Shown here piece after piece: positions 43,682 through 52,051 of a stretch of 64,000 nucleotides of DNA (positions within the stretch are counted from its first letter, which is position 1; each line of letters begins with the position of its first letter). Both the position numbers and the translations under genes were made by a program. A model generated the notes under the pieces. That model was not told the DNA's origin, made no database searches, and saw nothing but the letters and a program-made list of their open reading frames with translations. Location of the stretch: NCBI GenBank assembly GCA_965657195.1, contig CBFHNK010000002.1, positions 5,389 through 69,388 of the forward strand, written 5' to 3'. This stretch comes from TMED14 sp965657195 (GTDB lineage Bacteria; Bacteroidota; Bacteroidia; Flavobacteriales; Schleiferiaceae).

Positions 43682-43905
43682 GAAAAGTTGTGATGGTCGC
43701 ACTCGCTTTGCTCATGTCTTTTTCGACGTGGGCTCAGTGCGCGATGTGCAAAGCGACGGCGGAATCAGGTCAAGCCGCCGGTTCAACCGAGGCCGCTGGC
43801 CTAAATTCCGGAATTTTGTACCTCATGGCGTTTCCCTACATCATCATGGCTGCAGTGGGAATTGCATGGTACCGAAGCCAAAAAAAGAAATCTGCCACCC
43901 TTTAG
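43678..43905 (+). CDS. Small CxxC membrane protein next to DUF420
   Basis: 75 aa from the ATG at 43678, which overlaps the DUF420 stop (ATGA); the longer in-frame reading from 43591 would lie inside DUF420. A signal peptide (VVMVALALLMSFSTWAQ) is followed by CAMC (a CxxC) and one C-terminal helix (ILYLMAFPYIIMAAVGIAWY), ending in a basic tail. I recall similar small proteins after DUF420 in other Bacteroidota, but no named function. A role in copper or heme handling for the oxidase is inference. Confidence 0.75.
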   Translation: MRKVVMVALALLMSFSTWAQCAMCKATAESGQAAGSTEAAGLNSGILYLMAFPYIIMAAVGIAWYRSQKKKSATL

Positions 43906-43939
43906 GGTTATTTTGCACGGTATTTGCAAAATTCCGGGC

Positions 43940-45385
43940 ATGCGCTTGAACACCCTCATCGTTGCGACCCTCAATCTTTGGATTGGCGGAGCAAATCTTT
44001 ATGCACAATCTAGCACAGATCGTGAATCATGGACGCTTCAAGATTGTGTCAATCAGGCACTTGAATACCAGTTTAGCGTTCGTCAGGCGGCCAATAACGT
44101 CAAGGCAGCTGAGTCCGACCGCTTAGCCAATTTTGGCGGACTGCTTCCGTCCGTAAATGCGGGTGCCGGTAACTTTTGGAACTCGGGTCTAAGCATTGAC
44201 CCGGTAACCAATGAGGTCAATCGAAATAATTTGTCTACTGCAAGTGGTTCCGTTTCGGCGCAGTGGACCCTATTTGATGGATTTCAAACGTGGAACGCGT
44301 TTCGCCAAAGCCAAGTTCAGGTGGCACTTGCCGCCGCCCAGCTCGACGATGCCCGCAATGCGGTGGCTTTGAATACGGCGTCGCAATTTTTGGCTGTGCT
44401 TCTCGCAGACGAATCACTTCGGATTGCCCAAGAGCAGCTCACGACTTCAGAGCGCCAAAAGGAACGGAGCCAAAAACTTTTGAATGCAGGTGCCATTGCC
44501 CCCAATGAATACCTCTCTGTCGAGGCCCAGTGGGCGGTGGATGCGCAGCGCGTCGTGGCTTCTGAAAATCAGCTTCAGTTTGCAGAGTTGGTACTCAAGC
44601 AGCTTCTAGGATTGAGTGGAGATCAGGATCTTGTTCTGCAACGACCCGAGAATTTGCCGACCGCCCCGAGCGCGGTAATGGCGCTCAGTCCTCAGGCCAT
44701 TTTCACGGCATCGGTAGCCAAGCAGCCTGCGGTGCGCGCTGCGGAGCACCAGCTCATGGCGAGCCACTACGCGGTCAAGCGTGCTCAGGGCGCGCGCATA
44801 CCCACACTTTCGGTTTCTGGCCAGTTTTCGACCAGCTATTCGGACCGTGCCCAGAAGTACCTCGGAACCACTCCCCAGGTTCTTCCCGTCGGATTCTGGT
44901 TGGATGGAGCGGATCAGATTCCGGTGTATACGCTCGTGAACACGCCGAGTTTCGGGGAGTTTACCTTTGAAGACCAGCTGCGCGAAAACGTGCGTCAGTT
45001 TGTCGGATTAAACCTTACGGTGCCGCTGTTCAATGGGTTCCGAATCGCAAATGCGGTGAAGCGCGCACAGCTTGCTGAAGAAAATGCGGAGCTTCAGGTG
45101 ATGCAGCAACGCGACACGTACCGCCAAAATATTGAGCGCGCTCACGCCGACGCAGCTGCGGCCTGGAAGCAGTACGACGCCAGTTTGGCGACTGAACGCG
45201 CTGCGGAACGCGCCTACCAAGATGCCCAAATCCGCTTTGATCAAGGCGGGCTCAACGTGTACGACTTCGTGTCCTTAAAAAACAACTACTTGGCGGCGGC
45301 GTCCAACCGCGTCCGTGCGCTGTACGACAGTCAATTTAAAAACTACGTGGTAGAGTTCTACCTCAATAATCCCCTTGAACTATGA
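43940..45385 (+). CDS. TolC-family outer-membrane efflux protein
   Basis: 481 aa from the ATG at 43940. A signal peptide (about 1-22, ending NLYAQ) is followed by two outer-membrane-efflux repeats with long alpha-helical hairpins: WTLQDCVNQALEYQFSVRQA in parts at the start, LNLTVPLFNGF and RFDQGGLNVYDFVSLKNNYL near the end. It forms the outer-membrane channel of a tripartite pump with the following adaptor (4-nt overlap). Confidence 0.93.
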   Translation: MRLNTLIVATLNLWIGGANLYAQSSTDRESWTLQDCVNQALEYQFSVRQAANNVKAAESDRLANFGGLLPSVNAGAGNFWNSGLSIDPVTNEVNRNNLSTASGSVSAQWTLFDGFQTWNAFRQSQVQVALAAAQLDDARNAVALNTASQFLAVLLADESLRIAQEQLTTSERQKERSQKLLNAGAIAPNEYLSVEAQWAVDAQRVVASENQLQFAELVLKQLLGLSGDQDLVLQRPENLPTAPSAVMALSPQAIFTASVAKQPAVRAAEHQLMASHYAVKRAQGARIPTLSVSGQFSTSYSDRAQKYLGTTPQVLPVGFWLDGADQIPVYTLVNTPSFGEFTFEDQLRENVRQFVGLNLTVPLFNGFRIANAVKRAQLAEENAELQVMQQRDTYRQNIERAHADAAAAWKQYDASLATERAAERAYQDAQIRFDQGGLNVYDFVSLKNNYLAAASNRVRALYDSQFKNYVVEFYLNNPLEL

Positions 45386-46608
45386 ACAAGAAGCAACGAA
45401 TTTGGTGGATTGGCGGCGCGGCCGCATTGGCGCTGGTCGTCGGAGTCGTCGGCAAAAAGCAAGGTTGGTGGGGACAGTCTGAAGATGTGATCTCGGTAGA
45501 GCTCACCAAGGTTGAGTCGCGAAGCATCGTTGAAACAGTCAGCGCTTCAGGCCGCATTCAACCAGCGGTCGAGGTGAAAATTTCTCCTGAGGTAAGCGGT
45601 GAAATCATTGAACTGGCCGTCGTCGAGGGTCAGTCTGTTCGACGGGGTCAGCTTCTTGCGCGCATTAATCCGGACCTCTACCAGTCTGCCGTAGGCCGCA
45701 CCGAGGCGCTGGTCAATCAGTCAAAGTCTGGCCTTATGCAGGCTAAGGCACAGTTGGTCGAAGTAACCGCAGCCTACCAGCGCAACCAGGGGCTCTATAA
45801 CCAAAACGTTCTGTCAAAGGCCGAATGGGAAGCTGCACAGCGCGCGTTTCAGGTCGCTGAATTGGCCGTGAAGTCTGCGGAATTCCAGGTGAAGTCCGCC
45901 GAAAATTCACTTAAAGAGGCACGTGACAACTTAAAGCGCACGTCGCTGATTGCTCCGATGGACGGAACCGTGACCGGTCTTAACGTCGAGTTGGGCGAGC
46001 GCGTCGTGGGGACTGCACAAATGGCAGGTACCGACCTCATGCGGATTTCAGACCTGCGGCGCATGGAGGTCGTGGTGGACGTTAACGAGAACGACATCGT
46101 ACGCATTAACGTAGGCGATTCCGCAGACGTCAAGGTCGACGCCTTTTTGGGCCATAAGTTCAAGGCCGTGGTTACCGAAGTCCGCAATGCGGCCAATGTC
46201 AATGCGGCGGCGGGGGTCAATCAAGTGACCAACTTTAAAGTGACCCTTGAGGTGGATCCGGCGAGCTACGCTTCACTGGTGAAAGAATACGGTGAGCAGC
46301 CCCTTCGCAGCGGAATGACGGCTACGGTTGACGTGCGAACCAAGGTCGAAAAAGGAGTTCCATCAGTGCCCGTTGAGGCGGTGGCACTGCGCAGTGATTC
46401 GACCCAGACTGACCCCGTTGAAGTGGTGTTTGTGTGGGACGAGGGCAAGGTGCGTCAAGTGCGCGTCACTACCGGAATCCAAGATGAGGACTACATTCAG
46501 GTTGTCACAGGCCTTAAGGGTGGCGAAGAAGTCGTGCGCGGTCCGTTTGATGCGGTTTCGCGCAAGCTCGAGGACGGCGACGTCGTGGAGCGCAGCAAAG
46601 GCGAGTAA
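45382..46608 (+). CDS. Membrane fusion (adaptor) protein, MacA/HlyD type
   Basis: 408 aa. One N-terminal anchor helix (about 7-23), a biotinyl-lipoyl half (KISPEVSGEIIEL), a coiled-coil hairpin (about 100-190), the matching lipoyl half (LIAPMDGTVTGLNVELGERV, seen as APMDGTVTGL) and beta-barrel domains. It links an inner-membrane pump to the TolC-like protein upstream. No ABC or RND pump gene follows; the next gene is tsaB, with a one-base overlap. Confidence 0.93.
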   Translation: MNKKQRIWWIGGAAALALVVGVVGKKQGWWGQSEDVISVELTKVESRSIVETVSASGRIQPAVEVKISPEVSGEIIELAVVEGQSVRRGQLLARINPDLYQSAVGRTEALVNQSKSGLMQAKAQLVEVTAAYQRNQGLYNQNVLSKAEWEAAQRAFQVAELAVKSAEFQVKSAENSLKEARDNLKRTSLIAPMDGTVTGLNVELGERVVGTAQMAGTDLMRISDLRRMEVVVDVNENDIVRINVGDSADVKVDAFLGHKFKAVVTEVRNAANVNAAAGVNQVTNFKVTLEVDPASYASLVKEYGEQPLRSGMTATVDVRTKVEKGVPSVPVEAVALRSDSTQTDPVEVVFVWDEGKVRQVRVTTGIQDEDYIQVVTGLKGGEEVVRGPFDAVSRKLEDGDVVERSKGE

Positions 46609-47255
46609 TGTCCGCACTGCTGCTTATTGAAACCTCGACAAGGCTCTGCAGTGTTGCGGTGGCTATCGATGGGGTGGTGGTAGCAGAGCACGAGGAACTA
46701 GACCCCAAAGGCTACCGCCACGCCGAGGCCTTGAATCCCATGATTCAGAATGCGCTATCTGACGCAGGTCTGCGCGTTCGCGACCTTTCGGGAATAGCCG
46801 CGGCCCAAGGTCCTGGATCCTACACCGGGCTTCGCATCGGGTTGGCTGCAGCAAAGGGCTTAGCCTTGCCCTGGGGCATTCCCTGCTACGGAGTCGATTC
46901 ACTTGAACTCATCGCCGAAGCGGTTCGGGAGGCGGTTCCGTCTGAACTGCCAATTTGGTCAGCCATGGACGCGCGCCGAAGCGAGGTGTATTCGGCATGG
47001 TTTCACCCTGACGGCGTACGGTCATCTGATGACCTACCGGAGGTCATAGAACCCACGTGGGCGGAGCGTCCCGCGGCCCTCGCCGGGGGAGACGGAGTCG
47101 AAAAGGTACTCGAGCACTGGCCAAAGCTGCAGGACAGTGGGGTGCGCTACGCCCGAGCGCGGCACGCCCTTGCGGGAGCTCTTAGGGCAACGGCGTCCGA
47201 AAACCTTTCCACCTGGGAACCCCGCTACCTCAAAATGTTTGGGCAAGCGCTTTGA
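46608..47255 (+). CDS. tsaB: tRNA threonylcarbamoyladenosine biosynthesis protein TsaB
   Basis: 215 aa, ASKHA fold. LLIETSTRLCSVAV at the start, then GPGSYTGLRIGLAAAKGLA and WSAMDARRSEVYSA. TsaB dimerises with TsaD in formation of the t6A37 tRNA modification. It is coupled to the adaptor gene by a one-base overlap and converges with tag, overlapping by 26 nt. Confidence 0.95.
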   Translation: MSALLLIETSTRLCSVAVAIDGVVVAEHEELDPKGYRHAEALNPMIQNALSDAGLRVRDLSGIAAAQGPGSYTGLRIGLAAAKGLALPWGIPCYGVDSLELIAEAVREAVPSELPIWSAMDARRSEVYSAWFHPDGVRSSDDLPEVIEPTWAERPAALAGGDGVEKVLEHWPKLQDSGVRYARARHALAGALRATASENLSTWEPRYLKMFGQAL

Positions 47256-47829
47256 CCTCGCGGTAGCGGGGGCAGCTCATCCAGTGGTCGTTGATTAGTC
47301 CGGTCGCCTGCATGTGTGCGTACAGGGTGGTGGACCCAATGAATTTGAATCCCTCGGACTTCAATGCCTTGGACAACTCGTCCGATTCCTTGGAGGTCGC
47401 AGGCCAGGACCCTTCGCGCGCTCCGTCGAGTGGGGTTCCGCCCACAAAGTCCCAGAGGTAGCCAGCAAAACCCTTCCCGTGGCGGTCGCGAAATGCGACC
47501 AACGTACGGGCATTGTGCAGGGCCGCGTCCAACTTCAAGCGGTTGCGAATGACCAGAGGGTTGGCCAAAAACGCTTCGCGCTCGGCCTCTGTAAAGCTTA
47601 AAAGTGATTCTGCATTAAATCCGTGCAGCGCGGCGTGAAACGCTTCGCGCTTGTGCAGCACGGTACGCCAGGAGAGGCCTGACTGAAAGCCTTCGAGCAC
47701 GAGGTGCTCAAACATTCCGTGGTCAGTGGTTACTGGGACGCCCCACTCGCGGTCGTGGTAGGCTTCCATGAGGGGGTCGCCGAGGCACCAGGGGCATTTA
47801 TTGTCGGGATTTGAATGGATTGGTGCCAT
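47230..47829 (-). CDS. tag: DNA-3-methyladenine glycosylase I
   Basis: 199 aa from the ATG at 47829. The family's structural zinc site is present: CPWC with C12, H25 (AYHDREWG), and H182/C186 in HWMSC. Further signatures are EGFQSGLSW and SEGFKFIGSTTLYAHMQA, seen in part. It excises 3-methyladenine from DNA. The in-frame extension to 48123 lies inside the upstream gene. It overlaps the DUF255 gene by 32 nt and tsaB by 26 nt. Confidence 0.95.
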   Translation of the reverse strand: MAPIHSNPDNKCPWCLGDPLMEAYHDREWGVPVTTDHGMFEHLVLEGFQSGLSWRTVLHKREAFHAALHGFNAESLLSFTEAEREAFLANPLVIRNRLKLDAALHNARTLVAFRDRHGKGFAGYLWDFVGGTPLDGAREGSWPATSKESDELSKALKSEGFKFIGSTTLYAHMQATGLINDHWMSCPRYREVKALAQTF

Positions 47830-49693
47830 TGTTGAATTCGTTTGAAGTTGCAGCGACCAAAGTACACGCGTCCATTCGGCAGAGCTGGGCATAAACGGAT
47901 GCTTCGTGCTCCATAGGCCCCCACAGGGGCGAAGCCGCAATCGGTCTAGGGCCCAGAGGGCCTCCGGGGGCAATGAGCCAGTGCTCGGTTTCGGGTCCGG
48001 TGAGTTCTGAAAGGGCCAACCACGAGCAGTGCCGCGAGGGAGTACTGCGGGACATTTCAAGTCCCTGGCGCAGCATCTGGGTAGACCAGTCAACCCATTC
48101 CTGCCGTCCGAGCAGGTGGCCAAGGATCAAACCACATTCGGCCCACACGGCTCGGGGATTCGGCAACACATCGTCGTCCCAACCGAGTGCAGTGGCAAAA
48201 GCGGCCGCGTCAGGCGTTTCCAGTGCGTAGCACGCGGTTCCGCCGCGAAAAAAATCGGTGATACTGCGCTCAAACCAGCGCGAGGCCGTCGCAATCCACA
48301 AGGGATCGAGCAAAACTTGACCGCAGCGAATGGCCATGTGCACGCTGTACGCCACGTCGTCGAGAAATGCGGGGCCAGAAGTGCGGCCGTCGGGGTAGTG
48401 GACGTGAACGCTGCCGCTGCCAAAGGTTTCTGCGTGCGCCGAAGCGAGTCGCCGAAGGCGTTCAATGTCTGAGGGTTGGCCGCTGAGTTGGGCTCCGTCG
48501 GCAAAGGCGGTTACGGCAAGGGCGTTCCAGCCCATAATGCTCTTAGGGTCTCGGGTAGGCAGGGGGCGGCGCAGACCCGCAGCGCGCAGTGCGGCAAATC
48601 CAGATAGGTGGCGCGGATCAGTTCCGCCTGCAGGCCCGAATGCGAGGACCCAGCCCCCTTCGTGTACGCGGCTTTCGCGCACGAGGTGTTCGCGCCAGAC
48701 TTCGGCGTCCGTGCGGCCCAACGCCTCGTCGAGTTCAGCGTCGGTCCAGGTGCTGTGGCGTCCCTCTCCTTCGGGGTGGTCGGCGTCGAGTGCGGCCGAA
48801 AAAAGTCCATCCGGCCTCAAGAGGTCGCGCTCCATAAATTCTAAGGTTTCCTCGAGGCAGGTCCGGGCCAAAGGACTGTCGACGGCGGCACATAACGAGG
48901 CAAACTGCGCGCTGTCGTACAGCATTTTTTCAAAGTGCGGAACCACCCACGCTCCGTCCGTACTGTAGCGCGGGATTCCGCCCCGAACAACGTCGTAGGT
49001 GCCCGAAACAGCAATGGTGTTCACGGTCCGCAGCACGTGCGCGCGGCCTTCAGGCCAATCCTGAAGCAAGCTCCAGCGCCACACCGCAGACCACGTGCTG
49101 GACAATGGGAACTTGGGGGCGCCGCGAAATCCACCCCAAAACGCGTCCCACGTAGAGGGGATTTGCTGGCGAACCGACGAACGGTCTAGCGCAGCCGAAT
49201 GATCCAGATCCCGATGGGCCCCCTGAATGGCCTGGCGCACTTCTTCGGCGTAGTCTTCGGCGCGCAGCGAATGGGTTTGCTTCAGCGCGTTCAGTTCCAC
49301 CAAGGCCTGAAGGAACCGCTCTTTGGGCAGGTAGGTACAGGTCCAAACGGGTCGCCCGTCGGGCAAGCACACTGCGTTGAGTGGCCATCCGCCTTGCCCG
49401 GTCATAGCCAGCGATGCCGCCATGTATGCGTGGTCGAGGTCGGTGCGCTCCTCGCGATCCACTTTAATGCTGGTAAAGTGGGTGTTGAGGTAGGCGGCGA
49501 CCTCAGAATCTTCAAATACTTCGTGCGCCATCACATGGCACCAATGGCACGTGGAATACCCAATCGACACCAAAAGCCACTGTCCCTTAGCGGCAGCGCC
49601 CTCAAGCGCTTCGTTGCCCCATTCGTTCCAGTGCACGGGCTGGTCGGCGTGCTGCTGAAGGTAGAGGCTCGCAGAATGCTTCAATCGATTCAT
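47798..49693 (-). CDS. DUF255 / YyaL-type thioredoxin-domain protein
   Basis: 631 aa from the ATG at 49693. The N-terminal thioredoxin-like DUF255 domain has the start NRLKHSASLYLQQHADQPVHW, seen in part, and CHWC (C49, C52). An (alpha/alpha)6 sugar-isomerase-like region follows, as in spermatogenesis-associated protein 20. No signal peptide, so cytosolic. Its biochemical role is not known. It shares a 32-nt overlap with tag downstream. Confidence 0.92.
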   Translation of the reverse strand: MNRLKHSASLYLQQHADQPVHWNEWGNEALEGAAAKGQWLLVSIGYSTCHWCHVMAHEVFEDSEVAAYLNTHFTSIKVDREERTDLDHAYMAASLAMTGQGGWPLNAVCLPDGRPVWTCTYLPKERFLQALVELNALKQTHSLRAEDYAEEVRQAIQGAHRDLDHSAALDRSSVRQQIPSTWDAFWGGFRGAPKFPLSSTWSAVWRWSLLQDWPEGRAHVLRTVNTIAVSGTYDVVRGGIPRYSTDGAWVVPHFEKMLYDSAQFASLCAAVDSPLARTCLEETLEFMERDLLRPDGLFSAALDADHPEGEGRHSTWTDAELDEALGRTDAEVWREHLVRESRVHEGGWVLAFGPAGGTDPRHLSGFAALRAAGLRRPLPTRDPKSIMGWNALAVTAFADGAQLSGQPSDIERLRRLASAHAETFGSGSVHVHYPDGRTSGPAFLDDVAYSVHMAIRCGQVLLDPLWIATASRWFERSITDFFRGGTACYALETPDAAAFATALGWDDDVLPNPRAVWAECGLILGHLLGRQEWVDWSTQMLRQGLEMSRSTPSRHCSWLALSELTGPETEHWLIAPGGPLGPRPIAASPLWGPMEHEASVYAQLCRMDACTLVAATSNEFNNGTNPFKSRQ

Positions 49694-49697
49694 CCCA

Positions 49698-49705
49698 CTA
49701 AGGTA
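49698..49705 (-). promoter_or_regulatory. Near-consensus -7 box for the DUF255 gene
   Basis: On the reverse strand TACCTTAG, one mismatch from TAnnTTTG, 4 nt before the ATG at 49693. Confidence 0.45.
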
Positions 49706-49749
49706 GCCAGCTGACCGGGCCACGGCGTATTTTTAACCTCGTCGTAACA

Positions 49750-49778
49750 TTTGCCGCTCCCAACAACCGGTACCTTTG
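49750..49778 (+). promoter_or_regulatory. Full -33/-7 promoter of the phosphate transporter gene
   Basis: TTTG at 49750-49753, a 17-nt spacer and TACCTTTG at 49771-49778, 6 nt before the ATG at 49785. This is the clearest complete promoter in the window. The in-frame TTG at 49776 lies inside the box and is rejected as a start. Confidence 0.7.
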
Positions 49779-49784
49779 CCCCCT

Positions 49785-51992
49785 ATGGATCCCTATTTTC
49801 TTCTCGTTGTCCTACTTATGGCTTTGGCGGTGCTCGACTTGGTGGTCGGCGTGAGCAACGACGCAGTCAATTTTATGAATTCCGCCATTGGATCTCGGGC
49901 GGCTAGCTTTCGCGTGATACTCGCGGTTGCCAGTTTTGGCGTACTTCTCGGAACCATGTTTTCAAGCGGAATGATGGAAGTCGCCCGCAAAGGGGTGTTC
50001 GATCCCGGCTACTTCACCTTTCACAGCCTCATGTTTTTGTTTGTGGCCGTCATGCTCACCGACGTCATTTTGTTGGATATCTACAACAGTTTGGGCTTTC
50101 CGACGTCGACCACGGTTTCGCTGGTCTTTGAACTTTTTGGTGCCGGAACCGCCATCGGTTTTCTCACATCCATCGAGCGGGGACTCGATCCGTTGAGCTT
50201 TGGCGACTACCTCAACGTGGACAGCACGCTTCGCATTATTTCGGGCATCTTCTCTTCGGTCGGAGTCGCGTTTGTCGGCGGCCTCTTCGTTCAGTGGCTG
50301 ACCCGAATGATTGTGACCTACCGACTTGAGCGCGGTTTGCGCTTGGCTGGCGGAATATTTACCGGAATCGCGACTACCTTAATTGTGAATTTCCTCATTT
50401 TTAAAGGTTTGAAGGGAAGCGTGCTAATGGGAGGTCCCTACGGATCTTGGCTCTTGAGCCACCAAAACCAGTCGTTGGCGGTCCTTCTTATCCTGTTTTC
50501 GGTACTCGGACAGGTTGCAGTCATGCGCGGAATTAACCCGTTGCGCTACGTCGTGCTTCTCGGAACCTTTTCGCTGGCCATGGCCTTTGCCGGAAACGAT
50601 TTGGTCAACTTCATTGGAGTTTCAGTCGCCGCATTTCAGGCCTACCAACTCTACCACTCGGTGGGATTTGACCCCCGAACCTACAGCATGGACGCAATGG
50701 CAGAGCAGGTTTCTGCCCCCTTCATTCTCTTGCTGCTTGCCGGACTCGTAATGATTGCCACGCTTTGGCTGAGCGCAAAGGCACGCAAGGTGAGCGAAAC
50801 CCAAATTGGCTTGGCTCGCCAGGGCGAAGGGTCCGAGAAGTTCAAGCCCAATACCGTGAGCCGAAGTCTCACGCAGTTTTTTGTATACTTAGGCAGCCTG
50901 GCATCCTTTCTCGTTTCGCGGCGCATGGCTACATGGACCGACAGTCGCTTTGCTCAAGACATACCTGCCAACCCTCGTGATGCGCAAGCCTTTGACTTTC
51001 TGCGCGCCAGTGTGGACCTCATGGTGGCCTCTACGTTAATCGCCTATGCGACGAGTTTGGGGCTTCCGTTGAGCACGACTTTTGTGGTCTTTATGGTGGG
51101 AATGGGCTCGTCACTAGCCGACCGTGCGTGGGGCAAAGAGTCGGCAGTGTACCGTGTTGCCGGGGTCGTCAATGTGATCGGTGGATGGCTGCTCACCGCA
51201 GTGATTGCCTTTGTTACCTCTGCCATTTTTGCAGCCTTTATCTACTACGGTGAATTCATCGCCGCACTCATTTTGACAGTGTTTGCCCTCGGACTTGTGG
51301 TGCGTAGCCACATGGGATTTGCCGAGCAGATGAAGGCCGAGAACCTTCTTGATGATGTGGTCGATCGCCTCGCGAATTCGGACGCCCCAATGGAGCAGAG
51401 CCGTCGACTTATGGCTTCGGACCTTCACCGTACAGCAGATGTAGTGGTAATGGCTTCAGAGGCACTCGCGGGTAACCAAAAGCGCACCACGGCGCGCCTA
51501 CGCCGAGAGATGAAGTTGCTGCTCAAGAGACAGGAATCCCTTGAGCTTCGTATGGTGCGCATTCTGAAGGACTTTAAGGGGGATGGAACCGCTGCCTTTC
51601 GTTCGCACTTGCTCGCATTTGACTACGTGTCAGATATGTCTGAGTCGGCACAATCACTCGTCAATGCCCAGTACGACCACCTCATGAACCTCCATGAGCG
51701 CCCGCACGGCACATTCTTGCTCGCGTATGCTGAGGCCATTACCCTGTTTTCAGCCTACAGTGCACGAATTGTACAGGCCCTTGAGACGGGTACCGGCGAA
51801 CCCCATGCGGAACTCCTTGCGGCGAAGCGTAGAATCCTTCAGGATATTCAGCGCGCAATTGATTGGGCGCTGCAGCACTACCGCCAAGGTGAAATCTCAA
51901 CGCGCCAAGCGCGTCTTCAGTCCAAGTTGCTCATGGAACTTCGCGACGTGACCGCCTTGATGTACCGAGTGCACCGCGTATACTTTGGGTAA
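49785..51992 (+). CDS. Pit-type inorganic phosphate transporter with a PhoU-like C-terminal region
   Basis: 735 aa from the ATG at 49785. Two PiT repeats are marked by GVSNDAVNFMNSAIGSR near residue 22 and FAGNDLVNFIGVSVAAF near residue 270, with about eleven helices in all. Residues about 520-735 are a cytosolic helical region resembling PhoU/DUF47 (ESLELRMVRILKDF, YDHLMNLHERP). The transporter couples phosphate uptake to cations. A bidirectional terminator follows. Confidence 0.92.
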   Translation: MDPYFLLVVLLMALAVLDLVVGVSNDAVNFMNSAIGSRAASFRVILAVASFGVLLGTMFSSGMMEVARKGVFDPGYFTFHSLMFLFVAVMLTDVILLDIYNSLGFPTSTTVSLVFELFGAGTAIGFLTSIERGLDPLSFGDYLNVDSTLRIISGIFSSVGVAFVGGLFVQWLTRMIVTYRLERGLRLAGGIFTGIATTLIVNFLIFKGLKGSVLMGGPYGSWLLSHQNQSLAVLLILFSVLGQVAVMRGINPLRYVVLLGTFSLAMAFAGNDLVNFIGVSVAAFQAYQLYHSVGFDPRTYSMDAMAEQVSAPFILLLLAGLVMIATLWLSAKARKVSETQIGLARQGEGSEKFKPNTVSRSLTQFFVYLGSLASFLVSRRMATWTDSRFAQDIPANPRDAQAFDFLRASVDLMVASTLIAYATSLGLPLSTTFVVFMVGMGSSLADRAWGKESAVYRVAGVVNVIGGWLLTAVIAFVTSAIFAAFIYYGEFIAALILTVFALGLVVRSHMGFAEQMKAENLLDDVVDRLANSDAPMEQSRRLMASDLHRTADVVVMASEALAGNQKRTTARLRREMKLLLKRQESLELRMVRILKDFKGDGTAAFRSHLLAFDYVSDMSESAQSLVNAQYDHLMNLHERPHGTFLLAYAEAITLFSAYSARIVQALETGTGEPHAELLAAKRRILQDIQRAIDWALQHYRQGEISTRQARLQSKLLMELRDVTALMYRVHRVYFG

Positions 51993-52004
51993 ATCCAAAT
52001 GGAA

Positions 52005-52034
52005 TAAAAAAGGCGCCCCTTGGGGCGCCTTTTT
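52005..52034. terminator. Bidirectional terminator between the phosphate transporter and the M20 peptidase
   Basis: A perfect 9-bp stem (52011-52019 with 52022-52030, loop TT) is flanked by an A-run on the left and a T-run on the right. The two converging genes end on either side of it. Confidence 0.92.
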
Positions 52035-52051
52035 GCGTTAACGCAGCGGTG

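Noticed and set aside
43915..43935. -7 box for the tolC-like gene
   Set aside because: TATTTTG and TATTTG words are present but both miss a base of TAnnTTTG.
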